Notes: generated by a model not told the origin, from the letters alone. Positions 17,774-26,186 are shown, numbered from the stretch's first letter. The stretch: DNA of 64,000 nucleotides from Nocardioides sp. SYSU D00038 (GCF_016924665.1 NZ_JAFFJT010000004.1:57011-121010), one strand, 5' to 3'. Program-made: numbers and translations.

Positions 17774-19111
17774 GTGCAGCACATCCTCGACGCGATCCTC
17801 GCCGGCGACACCGCGACGGAGGACTTCGCGAACCTGGAGATCCCCGAGTCCTACCGGGCCGTGACGGTCCACAAGGACGAGGTCGACATGTTCGAGGGGG
17901 TGGCCTCCCGCGACAAGGACCCCCGCAAGTCGCTGCACGTCGAGGACGTCGCGCTGCCCGAGCTGGGCCCGGGCGAGGCCCTGGTGGCCGTGATGGCCAG
18001 CGCCATCAACTACAACACCGTCTGGACCTCGATCTTCGAGCCGGTCTCGACCTTCGGCTTCCTCGAGCGCTACGGGCGCCTCTCGCCGCTCACCGCGCGC
18101 CACGACCTGCCGTACCACGTGGTCGGCTCCGACCTCTCCGGCGTGGTGCTGCGCACCGGGCCCGGCGTGACGAAGTGGAAGCCGGGCCAGGAGGTCGTGG
18201 CCCACTGCCTCTCGGTCGAGCTCGAGGACTCCGACGGACACGACGACACCATGCTCGACCCCCAGCAGCGGATCTGGGGCTTCGAGACCAACTTCGGCGG
18301 GCTCGCGCACGTCGCGCTGGTCAAGGCCAACCAGCTGATGCCCAAGCCCGACCACCTCACCTGGGAGGAGGCCGCCTCCCCCGGGCTGGTCAACTGCACG
18401 GCGTACCGCCAGCTGGTCAGCAAGAACGGCGGCGCGATGAAGCAGGGCGACAACGTGCTGATCTGGGGGGCCTCCGGAGGCCTCGGCGGCTTCGCGACCC
18501 AGTACGCGCTCAACGGCGGCGCCAACCCGGTCTGCGTGGTCTCCAACGAGGAGAAGGCCGAGATCTGCCGCTCGATGGGCGCGGAGATGATCATCAACCG
18601 CTCCGAGGCCGGCCTGAGGTTCTGGAAGGACGAGCACACCCAGGACCCGAAGGAGTGGCGCCGGTTCGGCGGCATGATCCGCGAGCTCACCGGCGGCGAG
18701 GACATCGACATCGTCTTCGAGCACCCCGGCCGCGAGACCTTCGGGGCCTCGGTCTACGTCACCCGCAAGGGCGGCACCATCACCACCTGCGCGTCGACCA
18801 GCGGCTACATGCACGAGTACGACAACCGCTACCTGTGGATGAACCTCAAGCGGATCGTCTCGAGCCACTTCGCCAACTACCGCGAGTCGTGGGAGGCCAA
18901 CCGGCTGGTCGCCAAGGGCAAGATCCACCCGACGCTGTCGCGCACCTACTCCCTCGACGAGGTCGGCCAGGCCGCGCTCGACGTCCACCGCAACGCCCAC
19001 CAGGGCAAGGTCGGCGTCCTCTGCCTCGCCCCCGAGGAGGGCCTCGGCGTGCGCGACGCCGAGCTGCGCGCGAAGCACGAGAAGGAGATCAACCGCTTCC
19101 GCGGTGTCTGA
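17774..19111 (+). CDS. ccr: Crotonyl-CoA carboxylase/reductase
   Basis: 445 residues, medium-chain dehydrogenase/reductase superfamily. It catalyses NADPH- and CO2-dependent reductive carboxylation of crotonyl-CoA to (2S)-ethylmalonyl-CoA, the key step of the ethylmalonyl-CoA pathway. With the GTG at 17774 as residue 1, the CO2-pocket residues fall at exactly the positions I recall for the Kitasatospora setae enzyme: Asn81 (INYN), Phe170-Glu171 (WGFETNFGG) and His365 (SSHFANY). The NADPH-binding motif WGASGGLGGF is at 231-240. This agreement and the upstream CAGGAGC ribosome binding site support the start. Preceded by the epimerase; the mutase acting on the product is at 32836-34848. Confidence 0.97.
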   Translation: MQHILDAILAGDTATEDFANLEIPESYRAVTVHKDEVDMFEGVASRDKDPRKSLHVEDVALPELGPGEALVAVMASAINYNTVWTSIFEPVSTFGFLERYGRLSPLTARHDLPYHVVGSDLSGVVLRTGPGVTKWKPGQEVVAHCLSVELEDSDGHDDTMLDPQQRIWGFETNFGGLAHVALVKANQLMPKPDHLTWEEAASPGLVNCTAYRQLVSKNGGAMKQGDNVLIWGASGGLGGFATQYALNGGANPVCVVSNEEKAEICRSMGAEMIINRSEAGLRFWKDEHTQDPKEWRRFGGMIRELTGGEDIDIVFEHPGRETFGASVYVTRKGGTITTCASTSGYMHEYDNRYLWMNLKRIVSSHFANYRESWEANRLVAKGKIHPTLSRTYSLDEVGQAALDVHRNAHQGKVGVLCLAPEEGLGVRDAELRAKHEKEINRFRGV

Positions 19112-19222
19112 TCCACGTGGTGGGGAGACGGGTCGGGGCCGGGGTGGGCTGACGGCCGGTGATCGGTCAGGATGGGAGCCACACCCCAGACCGACCAGCC
19201 ACCACAGAGGGAGCTCGCTGAC

Positions 19223-20593
19223 ATGAGCGACGACGGCCTGTCCATCTTCGACGAGGAGAAGCCCGGCCAGGCGGAGGCGCCGGGGCAGACCCAGCAGCGG
19301 ACCCAGCAGCGGACCCAGCAGCGCACCCAGCAGGGGGAGCCGTCGAGCCCGGCCGACGCCGAGGAGACCCAGGTGATCCCGGCCCTCGACGAGGCCGCGG
19401 GCGAGGCGCCCGAGCAGTCGGCCGAGGCGGGCGCCGGCACCGACACCGTCGCGACCGAGGTGCCCGTGGTGCCGCCCGCCGCTCCCCCGAACCAGCCGAG
19501 CCCGCAGGGTCAGCAGGGTCAGCAGGGTCAGCCCGCGTTCCCGCGCAACGCCGCTCCCGCTGCCTCGGCCACGCCCCCGCCCATCCCGGCGCGTCCCGGC
19601 GAGGCGCTGCCCGTCGTACGCCGCAACGGCTACGACCGCGACGCCGTGGACGCCCGGCTCCGCCAGCTGCTCACCGACAAGGTCAACCTCGGCGCCAGCC
19701 TGAGCCAGTCCGAGGAGCGCGTGATCGAGCTCGAGCGCCAGCTCGAGCAGCTGCGCACCCAGATCTCGGAGCAGGAGGCGCCGTCGTACGCCGGCCTCGG
19801 CGGCCGGGCCAGCGCGATGCTGCGGCTGGCCGAGGAGGAGGCCGCCGAGGTGCGCGCGATCGCCCGGTCGGAGGCCCAGGAGATCCGCGACCAGGCGGTG
19901 CGCGATGCCGCCGCGATCAAGGCCGACGCCTCCCGCGAGGTCGAGGACCTGCGCAACGCCCAGGTCAAGGAGCTCGACGAGCGCCGCGCCCGGGTGATGG
20001 CCGACGCCGACCAGGAGCGCTCGCTGGCGCGTGCCGAGTCCGAGGACCTCATCGCCTCGGCCCGCCGCGAGGCCGAGCAGCTGCGGCTGGCGGCCACCCA
20101 GGAGGCCAACGAGCTGCGCACCGGCGCCCAGCGCGAGGCCGAGCAGGCCCGCGCCGCCGTCGACCGCGAGGTGCAGGAGGCCCGCCGGATGCTCGCGGTG
20201 GAGAAGGAGCGGCTGGCCCGCGAGGCCACCGACTTCCACGCCTCGGCCACGGCCGAGACCAAGAAGCTCGTCGAGGAGGCCGAGGCGCGGGCCACCGCCG
20301 CCGAGGACCGCGCCCGCGACACCATCGCCAAGGCGTCCGAGACCCGCTCGGCCGCGGCCACCGAGGCCGAGGGCATCCTCAGCCGTGCCCGCCGCGAGGC
20401 CGAGCAGGTGATCAGCGCCGCCGCCACCCAGGCCGAGGCGATCACCGCCAACAGCAACGCCGAGGTCGAGCGCGAGCGCGCCACCCTCCAGGCGGAGGTC
20501 GACCGGCTGGTCAAGCGCCGCGACGCCATCACCGCCCAGCTCGCCTCGCTGCGCGACGTCGTGGCCGGCTTCGGCGAGGACGACAAGGAGTGA
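19223..20593 (+). CDS. DivIVA/FilP-like coiled-coil protein
   Basis: 456 residues from the ATG at 19223, preceded by GAGGGAG. Residues 1-~130 are low-complexity (Gln/Thr/Arg repeats, Pro- and Glu-rich). A DivIVA-like signature GYDRDAVDARLRQLL follows at about 135-150. The rest is an almost uninterrupted Ala/Glu/Arg coiled coil to residue ~450 with no membrane segment. In Streptomyces the coiled-coil proteins Scy and FilP, which organise polar growth, lie next to the methylmalonyl-CoA epimerase gene (from memory), matching this context. I infer a cell-pole or cytoskeleton role. The stop overlaps the next gene start (GTGA). Confidence 0.82.
   Translation: MSDDGLSIFDEEKPGQAEAPGQTQQRTQQRTQQRTQQGEPSSPADAEETQVIPALDEAAGEAPEQSAEAGAGTDTVATEVPVVPPAAPPNQPSPQGQQGQQGQPAFPRNAAPAASATPPPIPARPGEALPVVRRNGYDRDAVDARLRQLLTDKVNLGASLSQSEERVIELERQLEQLRTQISEQEAPSYAGLGGRASAMLRLAEEEAAEVRAIARSEAQEIRDQAVRDAAAIKADASREVEDLRNAQVKELDERRARVMADADQERSLARAESEDLIASARREAEQLRLAATQEANELRTGAQREAEQARAAVDREVQEARRMLAVEKERLAREATDFHASATAETKKLVEEAEARATAAEDRARDTIAKASETRSAAATEAEGILSRARREAEQVISAAATQAEAITANSNAEVERERATLQAEVDRLVKRRDAITAQLASLRDVVAGFGEDDKE
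19289..19333 (+). repeat. 12-bp tandem repeat inside the coiled-coil gene
   Basis: Almost four copies of acccagcagcgg encode TQQR repeats. A second short tandem array, cagggtcag three times (19505-19531), encodes QGQ repeats. Both are in the disordered N-terminal segment, where copy number may vary by slippage in multiples of three bases. Confidence 0.85.
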
Positions 20594-21756
20594 GCGACCA
20601 GGGGGCGCCGGCCGGCGCCGCACCGGCGGCCGGCGGCCCGGAGGGCGCCCCCGGGCAGGCGTCCCGCAGCGCCGGGGCGAGGACCGCGGACGACGGCGGC
20701 TCCTACCTCGGCGAGCCCGGTCCCCCGCTCGACCACCGGGCGCCGTTCTACGTCGGGTTCGCCGGGGCGCTGGGGGCGCTGCTGGCGTACTGGGTGCTCA
20801 CCCAGGTCCAGGCCATCGGCAGCTCGCTGGTCCTGATCATCGTCTCGCTGTTCCTCGCCGCCGGCCTGAACCCCGCGGTCGAGCTCATCGAGCGCCGCGG
20901 CGTGCGCCGCAGCCTCGCGGTGACGGTCGTGATCGTCGCCGCGATCGCGGCGATCGCGCTGTTCGTGGTGGCGATCGTGCCGGTGATCACCGACCAGGTC
21001 GCCAAGATCACCGACAACGCGCCGGGCTGGCTCGACCAGCTCCGGCAGAACGACCGGGTGCAGGAGCTCGACGACGAGTACCAGGTCATCGACAAGATCC
21101 GCGACTACGTCACCGACGGCGACTTCGTCTCGAGCCTGTTCGGCGGCGCCATCGGGATCGGCCTGGCGGTGCTGGGCGCCCTGTTCAACGCGTTCATCAT
21201 CATCGTCCTGACGCTCTACTTCCTCTCCTCGCTGGAGAAGACCAAGACCGCGATGTTCCGGCTCGCCCCGGCCTCGCGGCGCGACCGGGTCACCCGGCTC
21301 GGCAACCGGATCCTCGACTCGATCGGCGCCTACGTCTCGGGCGCCTTCGTGGTCGCGCTGTGCGCCGGTATCACCTCACTGGTGTTCCTGTTCGTCGTCG
21401 GTCTGGGCGAGTACGCCGTGGCGCTGGCCTTCGTGGTCGCCGTCCTCGACGTGATCCCGATGATCGGCGCCACCATCGGCGCGGTCGTGGTCTGCGCGAT
21501 CGGCTTCGCGGAGGACCCGAAGATCGGCATCGCGTGCGTGATCTTCTACGTCTTCTACCAGCAGTTCGAGAACTACGTCGTCTACCCGCGCGTGATGTCA
21601 CGCTCGGTCGACGTACCCGGCGTGGTGACGGTGATCGCGGCCCTGATCGGCGCCAGCCTCCTCGGCGTCGTGGGCGCCCTGATGGCCATCCCCACCGCCG
21701 CCGCCATCCTGCTGATCGTGCGCGAGGTGTTCATCCGCCGCCAGGACGCCCGCTAG
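20590..21756 (+). CDS. AI-2E family transporter (PerM/TqsA-like permease)
   Basis: 388 residues. A disordered Gly/Ala/Pro-rich N-terminus (1-55) precedes about eight hydrophobic helices in the arrangement of the AI-2E transporter family. Recognisable blocks are SLFLAAGLNPAVELIERRG and, near the end, VLDVIPMIGATIGAVV with YPRVMSRSVDVPGVV. The family contains autoinducer-2 exporters and Na+/H+ antiporters; the substrate here is not predictable. GTG start overlaps the stop of the coiled-coil gene, implying coupled translation. Confidence 0.88.
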   Translation: MSDQGAPAGAAPAAGGPEGAPGQASRSAGARTADDGGSYLGEPGPPLDHRAPFYVGFAGALGALLAYWVLTQVQAIGSSLVLIIVSLFLAAGLNPAVELIERRGVRRSLAVTVVIVAAIAAIALFVVAIVPVITDQVAKITDNAPGWLDQLRQNDRVQELDDEYQVIDKIRDYVTDGDFVSSLFGGAIGIGLAVLGALFNAFIIIVLTLYFLSSLEKTKTAMFRLAPASRRDRVTRLGNRILDSIGAYVSGAFVVALCAGITSLVFLFVVGLGEYAVALAFVVAVLDVIPMIGATIGAVVVCAIGFAEDPKIGIACVIFYVFYQQFENYVVYPRVMSRSVDVPGVVTVIAALIGASLLGVVGALMAIPTAAAILLIVREVFIRRQDAR

Positions 21757-21766
21757 CAACCCCACC

Positions 21767-21910
21767 GGGATAGTCCCTGACGTTTTCGGGGTCCCCCGAC
21801 CCGGTCGACCCCGGAAACGTCAGGGACTACCGCACAGCAGGCCCGCGATAGTCCCGGACGATGTGGTCGCCCACGGGCTCCGGAACCCGGCCACTTCGTC
21901 AGGGACTACC
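21767..21910. repeat. Second cluster of the palindromic repeat family
   Basis: Two units. Unit D: left 21771-21791 against right 21809-21829, 20 of 21 positions paired, core tagtccctgacgttt identical to unit B at 14769. Unit E: 21847-21868 against 21889-21910, 18 of 22 paired, with the AGTCCCGGACGA core of units A and C on the left and AGTCCCTGACGA on the right. The cluster fills the gap between the convergent ends of the AI-2E transporter and EamA genes. Confidence 0.85.
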
Positions 21911-21930
21911 CCGCCCCGGGCGGGCCGACG

Positions 21931-22908
21931 TCAGGCGACGACGGGCTCGCGGTGCACGACGGTCCGCTCGCCGGCCTTCACGGCCACCACGCCCACCAGG
22001 ATCAGCACGCCGCCGAGCAGCTGCACCGGGCGGGGCAGCTCGTCGAGCAGCACCCAGGCCCAGACCACGCCGGCCACGACCTCGGTGAGCGCCACGAACG
22101 ACGCCAGCCGCGAGCCCAGGCGGCGGCCGGCGGCGATGCCGGTCACGTAGGCGATGGCGGCGGTGACCAGGCCCAGGACCACGAGCGGCAGCCACCACGC
22201 CACCTCCCGGCCGGCGTACGACGTGTCGGCGCGCGCCGCCTCCATCGGCAGCAGGCCGACCAGCCCCAGCAGCGCGAGCAGCACCGCGCCGACCACCAGG
22301 CCGCCGGTGGCCAGCACCAGCGGTGGCAGGCCGTTGGACTCGTCGGCCGAGATCACGAAGTAGGTCGCCGCGCCCACCATCGCCGCCAGCGCCCACAGCA
22401 CGCCGATCGGGTCGAGGTCGGCGCCGGAGAGCAGGTCGAGCACCAGCACCAACCCGGCCACGGCGATCGCCGCGCCGATCAGGGTGACCCGGCCCGGACG
22501 CTGCCCGTGCCGCAGCCAGAGCCAGACCACGACCGCCGCGGGCGCGGTGTACTCGATCAGCAGGGCCGGGCCCACCTGCATCCGGGAGACGGCCGAGAAG
22601 TAGCAGAACTGCGCGCCGGCGACCGCCAGGCCGCCGTAGAGCACGACGGTGCCGGCGTGGCGGCGCAGCAGCGACCAGCGACCGCGGGCCGCGACCAGAC
22701 CGAAGGGCAGCACCACCAGCGCCGCCAGCCCGATCCGCACCAGCACCACGGCGCCGGCGCTCCAGCCGGTGTCGAGCAGACCGCGGGCCAGCGCCCCGGA
22801 GAGGCCGAAGGTGCCGGCCGAGACCAGCGCGAGGACCAGTCCGGTGACGAGGCGTGAACCCGCCGCGACGTCGGGGGCGGCAGGGGTGTCATTGGTCACG
22901 GTGGTCAT
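21931..22908 (-). CDS. EamA/DMT-family exporter
   Basis: 325 residues with ten predicted helices in two EamA repeats (about 18-150 and 165-310). Typical stretches are LVSAGTFGLSGALARGLLDT and the second-repeat ADESNGLPPLVLATGGL. Probably exports an amino acid or related metabolite. The ATG lies eight bases after TAGCGT on the minus strand and overlaps a short palindrome. Divergent from the CGNR regulator, a likely regulator-transporter pair. Confidence 0.88.
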   Translation of the reverse strand: MTTVTNDTPAAPDVAAGSRLVTGLVLALVSAGTFGLSGALARGLLDTGWSAGAVVLVRIGLAALVVLPFGLVAARGRWSLLRRHAGTVVLYGGLAVAGAQFCYFSAVSRMQVGPALLIEYTAPAAVVVWLWLRHGQRPGRVTLIGAAIAVAGLVLVLDLLSGADLDPIGVLWALAAMVGAATYFVISADESNGLPPLVLATGGLVVGAVLLALLGLVGLLPMEAARADTSYAGREVAWWLPLVVLGLVTAAIAYVTGIAAGRRLGSRLASFVALTEVVAGVVWAWVLLDELPRPVQLLGGVLILVGVVAVKAGERTVVHREPVVA

Positions 22909-22946
22909 GACACATGACGCTACGGGGGATCCGGTAACCTGTCAAC
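22904..22946. promoter_or_regulatory. Divergent EamA/CGNR promoter with operator-like palindrome
   Basis: Back-to-back leaderless -10 hexamers: TAGCGT on the minus strand (22917-22922) for the exporter and TAACCT on the plus strand (22935-22940) six bases before the CGNR GTG. The perfect dyad GTCATG-ACA-CATGAC (22904-22918) covers the exporter start codon, and CATGACA recurs at 22960-22966 just inside the regulator gene. I infer autoregulation by the CGNR protein. Confidence 0.5.
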
Positions 22947-23483
22947 GTGGTTTTCGCTCATGACACCGACGTGTCCCTCCAGGCGGCCGTGGCCCTGGTC
23001 AACACCGCCGAGGAGCCCGAGACCCTCGAGTCGCTCGAGGAGCTCGACGCGTTCTTCGCGCGGTGGGAGTACACCGGCCGCCGCGACCACGACCCGGCCG
23101 AGCTCGACGAGGTCCGCGCGCTGCGGCCGCGGCTGCGCGAGCTGCTCACCAGCGACCGCGACCGCGCCGTCGAGCTGGTCAACCAGATGCTCGCCGAGAC
23201 CCGGGCGGTCCCCCAGCTGGTGCGCCACGACCGGTGGGACTGGCACGTCCACGCCGTCCGCCCCGACGAGCCGTTCGCGAAGCGGATCCTGGTCGAGACC
23301 GCGATGGCGATGGTCGATGTGATCCGCGCCGACGAGCTCTCCCGGCTCGGCGTCTGCGCCGACGACACCTGCCAGGCCCTGGTGCTCGACCTCAGCCGCA
23401 ACCGCTCGCGCCGGTTCTGCTCCACGACCTGCGGCAACCGCAACGCCGTCGCCGCCTACCGCGCCCGCCAGGCGGAGGGCTGA
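22947..23483 (+). CDS. CGNR zinc-finger (ABATE-domain) transcriptional regulator
   Basis: 178 residues. An N-terminal ABATE-type ligand-binding region (about 1-125) precedes a C-terminal CGNR zinc finger: CADDTC followed by RRFCSTTCGNRNAVAAYR, with the four Cys that bind zinc and the eponymous CGNR. These proteins are putative stress-related DNA-binding regulators in actinobacteria. GTG start six bases after TAACCT, with no ribosome binding site. Divergent orientation makes the EamA exporter its probable target. Confidence 0.9.
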   Translation: MVFAHDTDVSLQAAVALVNTAEEPETLESLEELDAFFARWEYTGRRDHDPAELDEVRALRPRLRELLTSDRDRAVELVNQMLAETRAVPQLVRHDRWDWHVHAVRPDEPFAKRILVETAMAMVDVIRADELSRLGVCADDTCQALVLDLSRNRSRRFCSTTCGNRNAVAAYRARQAEG

Positions 23484-23523
23484 GCGCACAGGCCCGAGCG
23501 CGCAGGCCCGACCCCACCGTCGC

Positions 23524-23529
23524 TAGGCT
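23524..23529 (+). promoter_or_regulatory. -10 hexamer TAGGCT, leaderless start of the LLM oxidoreductase gene
   Basis: TAGGCT ends seven bases before the GTG at 23537. The short intergenic region (53 bases) has no ribosome binding site. Confidence 0.5.
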
Positions 23530-23536
23530 TCCGCGG

Positions 23537-24454
23537 GTGCCCAGCGACCCCTCACGAGTCCAGCTCGACGCGGTGATGTGGCCCGACGGGCCCTGGCCCG
23601 ACCTGCGCGAGGAGTGGCAGCACGCCGAGCGCATCGGCATCGGTCGCGGCTGGCTCTACGACCACCTGGTGCTCGGCGGCCGCCCGGTCTTCCACGACGC
23701 CTGGGTCACCCTGACCGCGGCGGCGGCCACCACCGCGCGGATCGGGCTCGGCACCATGGTGACCGCCCCGAACTTCCGGCACCCGGTCACCACCGCCAAG
23801 GCCGCGCTCACCCTCCACGACGTCGCCGGCGGCCGCTTCGTGCTCGGCCTCGGCGCGGGCGGCCCGGGCACCGACTCCGACGCCATCGCCGAGGTCGGCC
23901 TGCCCCGGGCCCGCCGCACGGCCCGGTTCCGCGAGTTCGTGACCATGACCGACCAGCTGCTCGGTGAGCCCCGGGTGCACGTCGAGGGCGAGTTCTTCAC
24001 CGCCCGCGACGTCGACCTCGGCGGCGACCCCGGTCGCCGTCCCCCGCTGGCCGTCGCCGGCACCGGACGGGCCGGGATGGCGCTGGCCGCCCGGCACGCC
24101 GGGCTGTGGATCACCCAGGACGTCGCGCAGGACCCCCGCGTCTACGCCGGCACCCCGCACGCCGAGGTCGCCCGCCAGGTCGACCTGCTCGACGAGGCGT
24201 GCGCGGCCGCCGGACGCGATCCCGACGACCTCGACCGCCTGGTGGTGCTCGGCTACGGCGGCGAGCGACCGCTGGACTCGGTGGAGTCGCTCCGCGACTG
24301 CGTGGGCCGCTACGCCGCCCTCGGGTTCGGCACCGTCGCCGTGCTGTGGCCGCGCGGCGACGACGCGGCGAGCCGTCTGGCCGTGCTGGAGGCCGGCCTC
24401 GCTGACCGGCCCGGTGCCGGGCTCAGCCCAGGAAGCGCCGCAGCACCTCGGTGA
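23537..24454 (+). CDS. LLM-class flavin/F420-dependent oxidoreductase
   Basis: 305 residues, luciferase-like monooxygenase TIM barrel. Family motifs are TARIGLGTMVTAPNFRHPV and GGRFVLGLGAGGPGTDSDAI, followed by PLAVAGTGRAGMALAARH, as in actinobacterial F420-linked members. It probably uses reduced FMN or coenzyme F420 to act on a small organic substrate; the substrate is unknown. GTG 23537 is chosen for the fit to family length and the leaderless -10 upstream. The last 32 bases overlap the end of the convergent hydrolase gene. Confidence 0.85.
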   Translation: MPSDPSRVQLDAVMWPDGPWPDLREEWQHAERIGIGRGWLYDHLVLGGRPVFHDAWVTLTAAAATTARIGLGTMVTAPNFRHPVTTAKAALTLHDVAGGRFVLGLGAGGPGTDSDAIAEVGLPRARRTARFREFVTMTDQLLGEPRVHVEGEFFTARDVDLGGDPGRRPPLAVAGTGRAGMALAARHAGLWITQDVAQDPRVYAGTPHAEVARQVDLLDEACAAAGRDPDDLDRLVVLGYGGERPLDSVESLRDCVGRYAALGFGTVAVLWPRGDDAASRLAVLEAGLADRPGAGLSPGSAAAPR

Positions 24455-25220
24455 AGACCTCCGGCTGCTCGGAGTGCACCCAGTGGCCGGCCCCCTTGAT
24501 CGTGACCCGGCGGTGGAGGGGGAACCAGCGCCGCATCGCCTCGGCGTGCTCCTCGCGCACGTAGCCCGAGTTCTGCCCGGCCACCCACAGCACCGGGCCG
24601 TCGTACGGCGCCGCGCCGGCCAGCGCCTCCTCCGGCCAGCCACCGACCACGTCGAGGTCGCGGCCGAGCACCTCGAGGTTGGGCTGCCACGACCAGCCGG
24701 CGTCGTCGCGGCGCAGGTTCTGCAGCAGGAAGCTGCGCACGGTCGGGTCGGGCACCGCGTCGGCCATCGCCCCGTCGGCCTCGGACCGCCGCTCGAGCCG
24801 CTCGAGGTCGATCGCCTGCATCGCCGCGATGAACCCGGCGAACTCGCTGCGCGAGCGGTAGGCCACCGGTGCGACGTCGACGACGCAGAGCCGCTCGACC
24901 AGCTGCGGGTGGCGCAGCGCCAGCACCATCGCGGCCTTGCCGCCCATCGAGTGCCCGACCAGCCGCACGGGGTCGTCCTCGTCGAAGAGCCCGGCCAGCT
25001 CGTCGGCGACCTGGATGAAGTCGAAGGAGTCGTGCCAGGCCGACCGCCCGTGGTGGGGCATGTCGACCAGCAGCACCCGGTGGTCGGCGGCCAGCCCCCG
25101 GGCGATCGTCGTCCAGTTCTTGCCCTGCCCGAACAGACCGTGGCAGAACGCCAGCAGCGGCCCGCTCTCGCCGAGCAGCGTGGTGTGCAGGCCGGTCGAC
25201 CGCTGCGGCACGCTCAGCAC
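24423..25220 (-). CDS. Alpha/beta-fold hydrolase
   Basis: About 265 residues. The core has FCHGLFGQGKNW (oxyanion loop HG), nucleophile elbow LVGHSMGGKAAM with Ser in G-x-S-x-G, a late Asp and GAGHWVHSEQP with the catalytic His, so the triad is complete. Similar to YbfF-type esterases. Three in-frame GTG codons (25223, 25220, 25211) can start it; the overlap with the upstream gene's TGA (25214-25216) favours re-initiation there. A much longer in-frame extension upstream is antisense-like and rejected. Substrate unknown. Confidence 0.85.
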   Translation of the reverse strand: MLSVPQRSTGLHTTLLGESGPLLAFCHGLFGQGKNWTTIARGLAADHRVLLVDMPHHGRSAWHDSFDFIQVADELAGLFDEDDPVRLVGHSMGGKAAMVLALRHPQLVERLCVVDVAPVAYRSRSEFAGFIAAMQAIDLERLERRSEADGAMADAVPDPTVRSFLLQNLRRDDAGWSWQPNLEVLGRDLDVVGGWPEEALAGAAPYDGPVLWVAGQNSGYVREEHAEAMRRWFPLHRRVTIKGAGHWVHSEQPEVFTEVLRRFLG

Positions 25221-25987
25221 CACCGGCGCAGGCCGCCGGGCCTGAGGTCGAGGTCGCGCAGCACGACCGGCAGCCGGTCGCCCCACGCCGCGCACGTGCG
25301 CCGGAAGTCGCGGGCGCGGTACTCCACGACGATCACCCGGTCGCCGAAGGCATCGACGTAGGCGCCGCACTCGTCGTAGCGGCCGCACTGCTCGGAGACC
25401 GCGAAGTCGTAGCCGACGCGGGTGCCGTCGAGGCCGGCCAGGTTCTTCTGGCCCGCGGCCAGCCCGGCGCGGTGCGCCGCGCGGGTCAGCAGCCGGGCGA
25501 ACCGGAGCGCCTGGTGCCGCTTCAGCAGCCCCCGGCTGCGCGTGAAGGAGTCGAGGTTGTCGAACTCCACGGCGTCGTAGCCGGCGCGGGCGCAGCCGGC
25601 CGTCCAGCGGCCGACGATCGCCGCGATCCGGCGCCGCTTCTCGCCGGTGCGCAGGTCGAGCAGCCACTCCCCCCACGCCTCGTCGACCACCGGCCGGCCG
25701 CGCCGGTCCTGGAGCACCAGGCCCCACCGCGCGCGCCAGAAGCGCTTCGCGTCCGGCTGGGTCTGGAAGCCGTTGACGTAGCAGATGTTGTAGCGACCCG
25801 GCACCGGGGCGGCGGTCCGGTCGCGCACCACGATGCCGACGTTCGCCGGCACCGTCGCCGGCCCGCCGAGCTGGTAGTCGACGTCGGTGGCCGAGGGTGG
25901 CGGCGTCACCGCCACCGCGGGCACCGCGGTGGCCAGCAGGCCGAGGAGCGCCGCCAGCACGGCGAGGGGGACGAGGCGGCGGGGCAC
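25214..25987 (-). CDS. Secreted endo alpha-1,4-polygalactosaminidase-like (GH114/TM1410) protein
   Basis: 257 residues from GTG 25987. A signal peptide follows the start (RRLVPLAVLAALLGLLATAV, cleavage near residue 24-27). The mature part shows the GH114-like features YNICYVNGFQTQPDAKRFW, GYDAVEFDNLDSF (acidic pair at a barrel strand end) and the late VVEYRARDFRRTC. Such enzymes cleave galactosamine-containing polysaccharide, as in biofilm exopolymers; activity here is an inference from fold. An earlier in-frame start would put the signal helix internally and is rejected. The hydrolase gene follows with overlap. Confidence 0.8.
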   Translation of the reverse strand: MPRRLVPLAVLAALLGLLATAVPAVAVTPPPSATDVDYQLGGPATVPANVGIVVRDRTAAPVPGRYNICYVNGFQTQPDAKRFWRARWGLVLQDRRGRPVVDEAWGEWLLDLRTGEKRRRIAAIVGRWTAGCARAGYDAVEFDNLDSFTRSRGLLKRHQALRFARLLTRAAHRAGLAAGQKNLAGLDGTRVGYDFAVSEQCGRYDECGAYVDAFGDRVIVVEYRARDFRRTCAAWGDRLPVVLRDLDLRPGGLRRWC

Positions 25988-26080
25988 CCCGGAACCGTAG
26001 CAACGCAGTGGTCCAGCCCACCGCGGCCGGGCGTGACCTCGCCGCGGGATGCTCGTTGAACGGTCACCACGAGATGAGAC

Positions 26081-26132
26081 GCACCGGTTGCCTCCGACCC
26101 GTACATGGGGCGGGTACGGAGGCAACCGGTGC
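26081..26132. repeat. Perfect 15-bp inverted repeat in the divergent gap between the GH114-like gene and the 26199 gene
   Basis: gcaccggttgcctcc (26081-26095) pairs perfectly with 26118-26132; a further GTAC pair (26101-26104 with 26114-26117) extends the stem past a five-base bulge. No T-run follows, so an intrinsic terminator is unlikely, and the flanking genes diverge. It could be an operator, an RNA hairpin or a small palindromic element. Apart from this element and the -10 at 26187, the 211-base gap holds nothing I recognise. Confidence 0.7.
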
Positions 26133-26186
26133 TCTTCATTTCGGGCACTCCCGTCCTAGCGCCCTGCCCCGACTCCTCCCTCGCGG

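Noticed and set aside
19289..19531. Possible CRISPR-like repeats
   Set aside because: These are 9- and 12-bp in-frame tandem repeats without spacers, inside a protein-coding gene; no cas genes occur.
17687..20623. A 978-codon open frame on the minus strand opposite ccr and the coiled-coil gene
   Set aside because: Opposite two well-supported genes; Leu/Gly/Val-rich translation without motifs, an artefact of high GC.
24423..26021. 532-residue version of the alpha/beta hydrolase
   Set aside because: The first ~265 residues are read in a shadow frame of the GH114-like gene; the hydrolase fold begins only after the GTG codons at 25211-25223.
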